Of a stretch of DNA of 9,367 nt, positions 1-6,766 are shown in pieces. The notes below the pieces were generated by a model. That model made no database searches and was not told where the DNA came from. It saw nothing but the letters and a program-made list of their open reading frames with translations. Where the stretch lies: positions 1 to 9,367 of the forward strand of contig JAQTQF010000052.1 of the NCBI GenBank assembly GCA_028712345.1, given 5' to 3'. This DNA comes from Phycisphaerae bacterium. Lineage in GTDB: Bacteria; Planctomycetota; Phycisphaerae; Sedimentisphaerales; UBA12454. The translations under genes and the position numbers were made by a program. Each line of letters starts with the position of its first letter. The first letter of the stretch is position 1.

Positions 1-430
1 CCCTGTGCTTGAAACAATCGATTACATTGCCAATCATACGAAAATATGGATGGAGATAACAACTCTTCTCGTGCCGGCGCAGAACGATTCCGACATCGAA
101 CTGAAACAGATTGCCGAGTTTCTTGTCAATACGGCAGGGCCAGAAGTACCGTGGCATATAAGCAGGTTTCATCCGCAGTATAAGTTTTCAGATTTGGAGC
201 CTACGCCGGCCTCGACGCTCGAGAGGGCTTATGATATTGGCAAAGGGGCGGGGCTGAAATATATTTACATTGGCAATCTACAAACCCAAACAGGCGAAAA
301 TACTTATTGTCCAAAATGCAAAAATCTTCTGATAGAGCGCGAAGGTTTTTATGTAACTAAAAAAATAATAAAAAACGGTTGCTGTCCAGTATGCAGCGAA
401 AAGATTGCGGGATTTAAACTCGATAATTAG
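1..430 (+). CDS. amrS: AmrS-like radical SAM protein, C-terminal part (5' end outside window)
   Basis: The reading frame is open from the first bases of the window to TAA at 428-430, so this is the last ~142 residues of a longer protein; the GTG at 5 is an internal Val, not a start. The tail matches the C-terminus of the AmmeMemoRadiSam-system radical SAM enzyme (AmrS, a relative of pyruvate-formate-lyase-activating enzymes): EITTLLVPAQNDSD, PWHISRFHP, a Y-I-Y-I-G-N strand, then YCPKC and a later CPVC that together look like a small metal-binding ribbon. Family members are roughly 330-340 residues, so the radical-SAM CxxxCxxC motif should lie upstream of the window. Its exact substrate is not settled; the usual partners (AmmeMemoRadiSam A and B proteins) are not seen here. 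No terminator follows the stop. The family call is firm; the function remains uncertain. Confidence 0.85.
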   Translation, partial: PVLETIDYIANHTKIWMEITTLLVPAQNDSDIELKQIAEFLVNTAGPEVPWHISRFHPQYKFSDLEPTPASTLERAYDIGKGAGLKYIYIGNLQTQTGENTYCPKCKNLLIEREGFYVTKKIIKNGCCPVCSEKIAGFKLDN

Positions 431-488
431 TTTGGATACATAGAATTATGGGCATAAAAAGTATTGTTTCAGAAAAGATATATGTTGT

Positions 489-516
489 TTGCTGACAGTA
501 ATGTTGTTAGTATAAT
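489..516 (+). promoter_or_regulatory. Putative sigma70-type promoter for the flavoprotein-pdxB-folP cluster
   Basis: A perfect TATAAT lies at 511-516 with TTGCTG at 489-494, a 16-bp spacer. The -35 is only a partial match to TTGACA. Transcription would start near 522-524 and leave a leader of about 128 nt before the ATG at 651. It is the best promoter in the 431-650 gap, and the three downstream genes are close enough to be read from it. Confidence 0.5.
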
Positions 517-536
517 CCGCAATGTATGTAAATAAA

Positions 537-585
537 GCGGTTATCTAAGTGATATTGCCGCGGAAAGAGTACCGAGCGGTAATAT
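537..585 (+). promoter_or_regulatory. Leader RNA hairpin with a competing alternative pairing
   Basis: Bases 552-561 (ATATTGCCGC) pair with 576-585 (GCGGTAATAT) over 10 bp including one G.U wobble, closing a 14-nt loop. An upstream copy of the 3' arm, GCGGTTAT at 537-544, can instead pair with the same CCGC at 558-561 and the G at 557. The two structures are mutually exclusive. The wobble pair is valid on the + strand only, which fits an RNA leader of the gene at 651. It matches no riboswitch class I recognise. Confidence 0.4.
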
Positions 586-603
586 ATGTGTCTGTGAATA
601 ATT

Positions 604-626
604 GCAACAACCGATTTTGTTGTTGC
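604..626 (+). promoter_or_regulatory. Perfect 8-bp hairpin just before the flavoprotein start
   Basis: GCAACAAC (604-611) and GTTGTTGC (619-626) form a perfect 8-bp stem around the 7-nt loop CGATTTT. It ends 24 nt before the ATG at 651 and 15 nt before the likely ribosome binding site. There is no clean U-tract after it (TAACCTTTGTT), so it is a poor intrinsic terminator. It may instead be part of the folded leader or protect the mRNA 5' region. Confidence 0.4.
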
Positions 627-650
627 TAACCTTTGTTAAATAGGACAGTT

Positions 651-1742
651 ATGCTTAAGGATGGAATACCTTCCCTTAATATAGGGAATTTGGAGATTTG
701 GCCGCCGATAATTCAGGGCGGAATGGGGATAAGGGTTTCGGGGGCAAAGCTTGCCTCTGCCGTTGCCAATACCGGCTGCGTTGGGGTAATAGCCAGCACG
801 GGAATCGGAATGTTTGAGAGTTTCAGCGGTAAGGATTTAAAGGATTTGGCGGCTTTTAACAGTCAGTCCCTGAGAGATGAAATCCGTAAAGCCAAAAGTA
901 TGACCAAAGGGATAATCGGCGTCAATATTATGATTGCCCTTACAGACCATGAAAATCTTATCCAGGTCTCAATCGAAGAAGGAGTCGATATGATAATCTG
1001 CGGCGCAGGACTGCCGCTGGATTTGCCAAAATATCTCGACGGGAAAAATACCAAACTTATTCCGATTGTTTCATCGGCGAAAGCTCTTCAGCTTATCTGC
1101 AAGAGATGGCAGGGAAGGTACAATAAGCTGCCCGATGCGGTTGTTGTCGAGGGTTTCGAGGCTGGAGGACATTTAGGTTATTCGCCGGAGAGTCTTGCCA
1201 ACGGTACGGCTATGAAACTCGAAGATATAGTTAAGGAAGTTGTCGCTTTTTGTGGTTCATTTGAGCCGAAGATACCCGTTATCGCGGCGGGCGGGATATT
1301 CGACGGAAAAGATATTGCTCGTTTTCTCGAACTGGGAGCCTCCGGGGTGCAGATGGCAACGCGTTTTGTCTGCACAGACGAGTGCGATGTCGATGAAAAA
1401 TTCAAGCAGGCATATTTAGACGCCAAAGAGGGTGATATAACGGTTATCAAAAGTCCGGTCGGACTGCCTGGCAGAGTTATCAATAACAGTTTTGTAGAAA
1501 AGATTAAGCAGGGTCTGACGATGCCCTTCAGGTGCAGCTATAGATGCCTTCGGACCTGTGAGCCGGATAAGGCGCCATACTGTATTGCGAATGTGTTGTC
1601 AAAAGCCTCGATGGGGCAATTGGATGAATCTTTCGCTTTTGCGGGCTCGAATGCTTATAAATGCACCGAAATTGTGCCGGTTAAAACTCTTGTGGATCAG
1701 TTGACGGCAGAATTGGCCGAGGCACTTGCGATAAAGAAATAA
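651..1742 (+). CDS. Nitronate monooxygenase-like FMN oxidoreductase with C-terminal cysteine motif
   Basis: This is a 363-residue TIM-barrel flavoprotein of the nitronate monooxygenase / 2-nitropropane dioxygenase / FabK superfamily. Seen in order: QGGMG near residues 22-26 (FMN-binding N-terminus), EAGGHLGY near 170-177 with the family's active-site His at 174, and AAGGIFDG near 212-219 with GVQMATRF just after (phosphate grip). A C-terminal cysteine set, C-x3-C-x3-C-x7-C at about residues 295-311, is a metal- or cluster-like motif; a similar C-terminal extension is, from memory, common in homologues from anaerobes. The ATG at 651 is preferred over an in-frame TTG at 633, because AGGA at 642-645 sits 5 nt upstream and the flavin fold begins directly after it. 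It could oxidise nitronates or act as an NAD(P)H-dependent flavin reductase or enoyl-ACP reductase; the sequence does not decide. It is the first gene of a tight cluster with pdxB and folP. Confidence 0.85.
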   Translation: MLKDGIPSLNIGNLEIWPPIIQGGMGIRVSGAKLASAVANTGCVGVIASTGIGMFESFSGKDLKDLAAFNSQSLRDEIRKAKSMTKGIIGVNIMIALTDHENLIQVSIEEGVDMIICGAGLPLDLPKYLDGKNTKLIPIVSSAKALQLICKRWQGRYNKLPDAVVVEGFEAGGHLGYSPESLANGTAMKLEDIVKEVVAFCGSFEPKIPVIAAGGIFDGKDIARFLELGASGVQMATRFVCTDECDVDEKFKQAYLDAKEGDITVIKSPVGLPGRVINNSFVEKIKQGLTMPFRCSYRCLRTCEPDKAPYCIANVLSKASMGQLDESFAFAGSNAYKCTEIVPVKTLVDQLTAELAEALAIKK

Positions 1743-1760
1743 TGCGGTACAATTGGCTGT

Positions 1761-2888
1761 ATGAAAATCATAGCCGATGAGAATATACCGTTTGCAGCAG
1801 AATGTTTCAGTTCTGTCGGCGAATGTTTGACATATCCCGGCCGGAAGATTACATCCCAAATCATCAAAGATGCTGACGGGCTGATAGTCCGCAGTATAAC
1901 AACGGTCGATGAAAAATTGCTGGCCGGTGCAAAAGTTAAATTCGTCGGCACGGCAACAATCGGATTTGAGCATATCGATGTTGATTATCTTGAGAAACAC
2001 AAAATCGGTTTTTCGTCCGCTCCCGGCTCGAACGCAAATTCGGTGGCTGAATATATAACATCGGCACTTTTAAATCTGGCGGATAAATACGAATTTGACA
2101 TTTCAAAAAAAACTATAGGAATAATCGGCGTCGGCAATGTCGGAAGCAGAGTCGAAAAAAAAGCAAAAGCTCTCGGAATGAAGGTTGTTTTGAATGACCC
2201 GCTTTTGCAGAGAAAAACCGGCGATGAAAAGTATCGCCCGATAGATGAAATTTTTGACTGCGATGTCATAACTTTGCATACGCCGCTCACACTCGAAGGC
2301 AAGGATAAAACTTATCATTTGGCCGATGAAATATTTTTCAAATCGCTGAAAAAGGACGCGATTTTTATCAATACCTCTCGCGGCAGCGTTCACGATACGG
2401 CTGCGCTGAAAAAAGTGATAATGGCGGGCAAACTGACGGCTTGTGTGCTGGATGTCTGGGAGAACGAGCCTAATATTGATATTGAATTGCTCGATATGGC
2501 CGATCTCGCAACGCCGCATATCGCAGGTTATTCTTATGACGGTAAAGTGGCGGGAATGATTATGATTTATGAGGCGTTCTGTGAATTTTTCGGAATTAAA
2601 CCGGAAAATACAATCGCTGATTTTCTGCCCGAGCCGAAGATTGAGCGAATCGCTGTTAATGATGATAAAAAAGCATTGCAATCGACAGTAAATAAGCTGT
2701 ACGATATAAGAGAAGACGATGCGAACTTGCGGAGTATAAAAAATGAAACCGCTGATAATCGCGGGGCGTTTTTCGACGGCTTGCGAAAAAATTATCGAAT
2801 ACGCAGAGAGTTTCAGAATACGGCTGTTCACATCAAAAACGAAAAACTGAAAAAAGTATTTGAGGAATTGGGTTTTAAACCCAAGTAA
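1761..2888 (+). CDS. pdxB: Erythronate-4-phosphate dehydrogenase PdxB
   Basis: PdxB oxidises 4-phosphoerythronate to 2-oxo-3-hydroxy-4-phosphobutanoate, an early step of the DXP-dependent pyridoxal phosphate pathway, in the cytoplasm. The protein has 375 residues, close to the E. coli enzyme (378). It opens with MKIIADENIPFA and carries PGR at 26-28, VRS at 43-45 and FVGTATIGFEHID at 61-73, all typical of PdxB rather than of 3-phosphoglycerate dehydrogenase SerA. The Rossmann motif GVGNVG is at 123-128. The catalytic triad of D-2-hydroxyacid dehydrogenases is intact: Arg207 (SRGS), Glu236 (WENEP) and His253 (TPHIAGY). Residues from about 285 on form the PdxB-type dimerisation tail, which is less conserved. 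The ATG lies 18 nt after the upstream stop without a strong ribosome binding site, so coupling is likely. No other pdx gene is in the window. Confidence 0.9.
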   Translation: MKIIADENIPFAAECFSSVGECLTYPGRKITSQIIKDADGLIVRSITTVDEKLLAGAKVKFVGTATIGFEHIDVDYLEKHKIGFSSAPGSNANSVAEYITSALLNLADKYEFDISKKTIGIIGVGNVGSRVEKKAKALGMKVVLNDPLLQRKTGDEKYRPIDEIFDCDVITLHTPLTLEGKDKTYHLADEIFFKSLKKDAIFINTSRGSVHDTAALKKVIMAGKLTACVLDVWENEPNIDIELLDMADLATPHIAGYSYDGKVAGMIMIYEAFCEFFGIKPENTIADFLPEPKIERIAVNDDKKALQSTVNKLYDIREDDANLRSIKNETADNRGAFFDGLRKNYRIRREFQNTAVHIKNEKLKKVFEELGFKPK

Positions 2889-2896
2889 GCTTCATA

Positions 2897-3751
2897 ATGA
2901 TAGAAAAGCCTGACATACTAACCTGGTCTAAAGGAAAGCTGGATTTTTCTGCAGGTTGCGCTTTGATGGGCGTTTTGAATATAACGCCAGATTCGTTCAG
3001 CGACGGCGGCGATTTTTTCGATGCAGAAAAAGCCGTTGCCCGTGGAATCGAAATGGCCGAGCAGGGAGCGGCGATAATCGATATCGGCGCCGAATCGACC
3101 CGGCCAGGTGCAAAAGCGGTCGGCGCCGAAGAGCAGATAAAAAGAGTTGTGCCGGTGATTGAAAAACTTGCCGCGAAGATACAAATACCCATAAGTATAG
3201 ACAGCAGGAATTTTGAAGTTGCCCAAGCTGCGATTGAAGCTGGCGCTTCGATGATAAATGATGTTACCGCTCTCGAAGATAAGAGGACGGCAGAGCTGGC
3301 GGCAGCAGAAAATGTGCCGGTGGTTCTGATGCATATGCAGGGCAGCCCCGATACTATGCAAGTGGAGCCGAGATATGAAAATGTGGTTGGCGAAGTACTC
3401 GACTATTTGATTGAAAAGGCTCAAGCTGCTCAAAAAGCCGGAGTCGAAAAAGAAAAAATCTTCATCGACCCGGGCATAGGGTTCGGCAAGACGCTCGAAC
3501 ACAATTTGGAGCTTCTGCGGAATATAGATATTTTCATTTCCAGCGGATACAGAGTGCTGCTGGGAACGAGCAGAAAAAAATTCATAGGCACAATAACCGG
3601 CAAAGACGAGCCGAAGGAAAGAATTTTTGGCTCTGCCGCAACAGTTGCGATAGCCGCGGCTGCGGGCGTTTCAATCGTCAGAGTTCACGATGTCGCCCAG
3701 ATGGCCGATGTTGTCAAAACGGCGAACGAATTAAGAAAACCCAAACAATAA
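2897..3751 (+). CDS. folP: Dihydropteroate synthase FolP
   Basis: FolP joins 4-aminobenzoate to 6-hydroxymethyl-dihydropterin diphosphate to give dihydropteroate, the step before dihydrofolate synthase; it is the target of sulfonamides. The 284-residue TIM barrel has all expected motifs: MGVLNITPDSFSDGG at 24-38, IDIGAESTRPGA at 61-72, SIDS at 100-103, IND at 120-122, DPGIGFGK at 191-198, GTSRKKFIG at 223-231 and VRVHDV at 261-266. In the usual D-T-x-K/R motif it reads D-S-R-N, a minor variant. The ATG is 8 nt after the pdxB stop, so the two are very probably co-transcribed. The gene converges with the large folate-linked fusion gene, 8 bp away, and no terminator fits between them. Confidence 0.95.
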   Translation: MIEKPDILTWSKGKLDFSAGCALMGVLNITPDSFSDGGDFFDAEKAVARGIEMAEQGAAIIDIGAESTRPGAKAVGAEEQIKRVVPVIEKLAAKIQIPISIDSRNFEVAQAAIEAGASMINDVTALEDKRTAELAAAENVPVVLMHMQGSPDTMQVEPRYENVVGEVLDYLIEKAQAAQKAGVEKEKIFIDPGIGFGKTLEHNLELLRNIDIFISSGYRVLLGTSRKKFIGTITGKDEPKERIFGSAATVAIAAAAGVSIVRVHDVAQMADVVKTANELRKPKQ

Positions 3752-3759
3752 AATCCGCG

Positions 3760-6225
3760 TTAAGCGTTAATCTTCCGATTCTTCGAGCAGAATTCCCCCA
3801 TCAGCTTCATTGCTTCGTTGAGTTTTTCGTTTGAGCCATCCATATTTGCGTAAGCCTCGACTAACTGGACAAGCTCCGGGTCTGCCGGTTTTGTGCCGAG
3901 CTTGTGAGAGACATTGACGATACCGGCATCGAGGCCGTAGCGCATCGCCACTTCAACATAGGCGCGGACGACACCGATTTTTCTGCCGGGCAGGTCGCGG
4001 ACGCTGTTGGTTATGCCGAGAGAGAAATGACAGTTTTTCATTTCTGTGTCAGTCCTTATCCGTTTGATTGTGTTGAAAGTTCTGTAAGTATAGCTGGAGG
4101 CGCCAGGCTGCATCGGCAGGTCAATGGCCAGCGGAAAGACGGTCGAGTCGAAAAAGATTTCACCGGCCTTGAAGCCGTATTTCTTCGTTGCCGAATCGAA
4201 GATAATTTTTGCCAGATTGTAAAGTTCATCGACGGTTTCGATACCGGTCAAATTATCGGCTTTGCCTTCGCTAATCAGCAGGCCGATGAATTTGTAATCG
4301 AATTGTTTTTTCAGCGGCATCATAACATCGATAGTGTATATCTTTATGGAATTAATCAGGGGAGGTGAGACCTTTTCTTTCGTGTCGTACCATTCTTTCA
4401 GGCCTGCGATGAGAACATCGTTGCTGCTGCTGTCGATACAAACCGGAATGCCTTTTGAGAATTTGCGCACGAGGGCTATATATTTTTTCATTAGTGCGAC
4501 AGCAAAAGCCGGGTCGGTTTCGCCGAACTGGTCGATATTTACCGCAATATAATCTGCGCCGTCGTCGGCCTGGGATTCTATCAGTGCTTTTATGTAATCA
4601 AGTTCACCGCTTGGTTTGCTGTCCCAATCGGGGGAGGAATTATGAAGCTGTTTCATAATCTGGCCGGTTTTAGGAATCGAGGCGTGGACCAGTTCGGCTA
4701 TGCTGATAAGCGGGCTTTTCAAGGTATGATCCTTTCCGAATAAATAATTAAGTATAGATGCGGTATGTTCGAGGGCCGGATTTCTCGGCTTATTAATAAT
4801 CTTTCGGAGTTTTTCGAGTCCGCCCTTCTCTGCCGCGGCAGCTTTGTAGATTTTATCACCGATGCAGATGACATCCAGATTGTTTCCGCATTTGCCCTCG
4901 GCAGTCGAGTCGCCGCAGGGGGCATTGCTCAATCCCTTTTCACATTTGCCGATAGTGCAAAGGCCGAAATTCTCCGGCAGAAAACAATCGCCGCATTCCT
5001 CGCAATCGAACAGCGAATACTTGGCGGATTTTTCAAATAGATTGAAACTTTTGTAGAAAAATCCTTTTCCCTTATCGGCGCCGAGAAATTTCATTATCTT
5101 TTTAAGATAATGGAATCCTTTATGCTCCGGGTCGAGTATAGCGGCATGCGTAAACTCGAACAGACGATGGCCGAGGCTTTTTCCGTATTTTGAAAGTTTT
5201 ACCCTGTTTCCGGTTTTATCGTACAGATAAAAAGGATTTTTTCCCGGCCAGCATAGATTGTCTTTGTACCTCTGCCAGTCATCGCCGATTTGGGCGGCTC
5301 GTTTGAGTATTTTTATGAATGTTTCATAATTGTTTGCTCCGCCGATGTCAATGCCGCGAGCGCCAATGGACTTGTACATCGCAACTTGCTGAGCGGCGCG
5401 TTCGATGTGTTCATCAACATTTTCACGACAGACTTTTTCGAAAAGTTCATCGCTGACAAAACAGCCCGGCAGTTTTATATCGTGCATAAGTCTCGGCGCC
5501 GGAGTAATCGTGCTGAGAAGATAGACATTGCCGATAACCGGTACATCAAGTTTTGCCTCGGCAAGATATTTCATAAGCTCAATGCTTTTTCTCCAGTCCC
5601 AGCCGACCTGAGTTATCAGAAACTTCGCGCCGGAGGCGATTTTCTTTTCCATCTTATAGTACTGCTGCATCTGCGAAGCTTCGGTATATTTGAACGGCGA
5701 GACGGCTGCGCCGGCAAAAAACTGCGGCACCGAATCGAGGGTTTCAGGCTCGGCCCTGAGGATTGCATCGTTGTTCAATTGTCCAATCAGATTCAGCAAG
5801 CCGATGGATTCGAGTTCGAAAACGCCCTTTGCCTCGGTTGGCTTGTCGCCTGTCAGGGCCAGAACGCTTTCAATGCCGGAGGCTTTGTGAGAATTCAGGA
5901 GGCTTATGATGGCGTCTCTGTTCATATCTTTACAGCTTATATGAGGTATAAAATCCAGCTCGCCGAGGAGATTATTGCTCATTACAAAGTGATGCACATC
6001 GGCAGGCTCGATATTTGCCGTCCCGCCGGGGCTTTGTGGGCTGGTTATGCCGACAAAATCAAAGCCGGCAGGTATGTCTTTGCCGGCCGTTTGGGCGTGT
6101 GCGGAGAGAAATTCTTTTATCGGGGCGTAGCTAAAATTCGGCCCGCCTGTTAATTCGGCAACGATAACGAATTTGGCTTTGTCTTTTAACGCCCTGCTAA
6201 ACCTTTTATTCATATTTAACGACAT
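3760..6225 (-). CDS. Fusion: MetF-type methylene-THF reductase + MetV-like Cys module + methyl-THF:corrinoid methyltransferase-like domain
   Basis: One uninterrupted chain of 821 residues with three parts (numbering from a GTG one codon upstream). Residues ~10-315 are a MetF TIM barrel: AELTGGP (Glu25 at the place of the catalytic Glu of E. coli MetF), HISCKDMNRD at 96-105, LALTGD with Asp128, and FLITQVGWD at 203-211. Residues ~320-480 match the MTHFR C-terminal/MetV-like domain (PF12225 type), with cysteines 409, 412, 415, 424, 429, 438 and 447 and the NAPCGD motif; an Fe-S or zinc site is likely. Residues ~490-815 are a pterin-binding barrel like AcsE/MeTr: Asp599 in CIDSS, Asn626 in LINS, Asp694 in FFDS and Asn741 in LGITNS, which fit the folate-contacting residues of Moorella MeTr. 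Inferred role: methylene-THF to methyl-THF, then methyl transfer to a corrinoid protein. No B12-binding domain is present, so a partner is needed. AAGGGA at 6233-6238 sits 7 nt before the ATG at 6225, preferred over GTG at 6228. The domain calls are firm; the combined reaction is inference. Confidence 0.85.
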   Translation of the reverse strand: MSLNMNKRFSRALKDKAKFVIVAELTGGPNFSYAPIKEFLSAHAQTAGKDIPAGFDFVGITSPQSPGGTANIEPADVHHFVMSNNLLGELDFIPHISCKDMNRDAIISLLNSHKASGIESVLALTGDKPTEAKGVFELESIGLLNLIGQLNNDAILRAEPETLDSVPQFFAGAAVSPFKYTEASQMQQYYKMEKKIASGAKFLITQVGWDWRKSIELMKYLAEAKLDVPVIGNVYLLSTITPAPRLMHDIKLPGCFVSDELFEKVCRENVDEHIERAAQQVAMYKSIGARGIDIGGANNYETFIKILKRAAQIGDDWQRYKDNLCWPGKNPFYLYDKTGNRVKLSKYGKSLGHRLFEFTHAAILDPEHKGFHYLKKIMKFLGADKGKGFFYKSFNLFEKSAKYSLFDCEECGDCFLPENFGLCTIGKCEKGLSNAPCGDSTAEGKCGNNLDVICIGDKIYKAAAAEKGGLEKLRKIINKPRNPALEHTASILNYLFGKDHTLKSPLISIAELVHASIPKTGQIMKQLHNSSPDWDSKPSGELDYIKALIESQADDGADYIAVNIDQFGETDPAFAVALMKKYIALVRKFSKGIPVCIDSSSNDVLIAGLKEWYDTKEKVSPPLINSIKIYTIDVMMPLKKQFDYKFIGLLISEGKADNLTGIETVDELYNLAKIIFDSATKKYGFKAGEIFFDSTVFPLAIDLPMQPGASSYTYRTFNTIKRIRTDTEMKNCHFSLGITNSVRDLPGRKIGVVRAYVEVAMRYGLDAGIVNVSHKLGTKPADPELVQLVEAYANMDGSNEKLNEAMKLMGEFCSKNRKINA

Positions 6226-6343
6226 CACCGCATCCCTTACATTGGCTAAGCACTATACTCTAAACCCTGTGTCCTAATATAATAATCCCCGCAAAAATAA
6301 CCAGATATAAATACAACAACGCCTTTCCAATCAATAAATGCCC

Positions 6344-6362
6344 CCTCAAGGCAAGCTTGGGG
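6344..6362. repeat. Small inverted repeat (hairpin), 7-bp stem
   Basis: CCTCAAG (6344-6350) pairs with CTTGGGG (6356-6362) over 7 bp with one G.U wobble (valid on the + strand) around a 5-nt loop. It lies about 120 bp upstream of the fusion gene. Neither strand has a strong T-run after it, so a terminator call is not supported. Confidence 0.3.
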
Positions 6363-6371
6363 AGCTAAACA

Positions 6372-6390
6372 TATCCTTTATTTTAGGATA
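6372..6390. repeat. Small inverted repeat TATCCT / AGGATA
   Basis: TATCCT (6372-6377) and AGGATA (6385-6390) are perfect 6-bp inverted arms with a 7-nt T-rich loop. The right arm overlaps a weak DnaA-box-like 9-mer (6383-6391). It could be a protein-binding site or chance in AT-rich DNA. Confidence 0.3.
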
Positions 6391-6686
6391 AGTAAGTCTT
6401 TAATTTTGTGGATAGCTTGTTGATAACACCAAAGAAATGTTAAAATAAATTGGTTACGCAGGGAAGGGAATATTTAACATGTTTTTATGTTTTTGGGCAG
6501 ACCGAGCCCGGCTGTCCTAAAAGCCCGATAACTATTCTTGTAACTCCTTTATTTGTAAGTACTTGAAAAAGATTTTTTTGCATCCTATTTTCCAGTAGCA
6601 TACCGGCGAATATGTAAAAAGATATAATGGTGAACTTAGCGAATGGCTAAAGGCAATTACCCAATGGTGCAAAAAAAGGTGGATAA
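6383..6686 (-). promoter_or_regulatory. Cluster of DnaA-box-like 9-mers
   Basis: Read on the minus strand against TTATCCACA, three 9-mers have one mismatch each: CTATCCACA (6415-6407), TTATCAACA (6426-6418) and TTATCCACC (6686-6678). A weaker site, TTATCCTAA, is at 6391-6383 with two mismatches. All share one orientation, and the pair at 6407 and 6418 starts 11 bp apart, about one helical turn. The sites sit in AT-rich non-coding DNA. They could be part of a replication origin or a DnaA-regulated promoter, or be chance; no dnaA, dnaN or other origin-linked gene is in the window. Confidence 0.35.
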
Positions 6687-6766
6687 CTTTTTTCAATAGC
6701 AGAAATATAGCTTTTTTAAAATAAAAGACTTACGGTTTCTCGCGAACAGTTTAGTTGTTATTGATC

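Larger units (their letters stand above)
6226..6766. other. AT-rich non-coding region between two minus-strand genes
   Basis: No credible gene lies in these 540 bp, which are visibly richer in A+T than the flanking genes. They hold the ribosome binding site of the fusion gene, two small inverted repeats (6344-6362 and 6372-6390) and a group of DnaA-box-like 9-mers, all annotated separately. No riboswitch I know (cobalamin, SAM, THF) is recognisable upstream of the fusion gene, and no convincing promoter for it was identified. Confidence 0.7.

Noticed and set aside
2103..2831. Minus-strand open frame of 242 codons across pdxB
   Set aside because: It is antisense to a fully conserved PdxB sequence and its product has no recognisable domain.
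3757..3770. Tandem 7-mer GCGTTAA-GCGTTAA between folP and the fusion gene
   Set aside because: Only two copies, partly within the coding end of the fusion gene; most likely chance.
5290..6153. Long open frame on the + strand (287 codons) antisense to the fusion gene
   Set aside because: It lies wholly inside the MetF-type domain coding sequence, its translation resembles no family I know, and it has no ribosome binding site. It is a shadow of the real gene.
6488..6516. GC-rich hairpin (GGGCAG / CTGTCC) in the 6226-6766 gap as a terminator
   Set aside because: The T-rich tract lies on the wrong side on both strands, and the stem needs a wobble pair, so it does not fit an intrinsic terminator.
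6417..6520. Small + strand ORF of 13 codons (ATG 6479 to TAA 6520) with GGGAAGGGA upstream and a promoter-like TTGATA/TAAAAT
   Set aside because: The ribosome binding site and spacing are good, but the peptide (MFLCFWADRARLS) is very short, lacks the codon runs of an attenuation leader, and no + strand gene follows within the gap. Chance is the simpler explanation.
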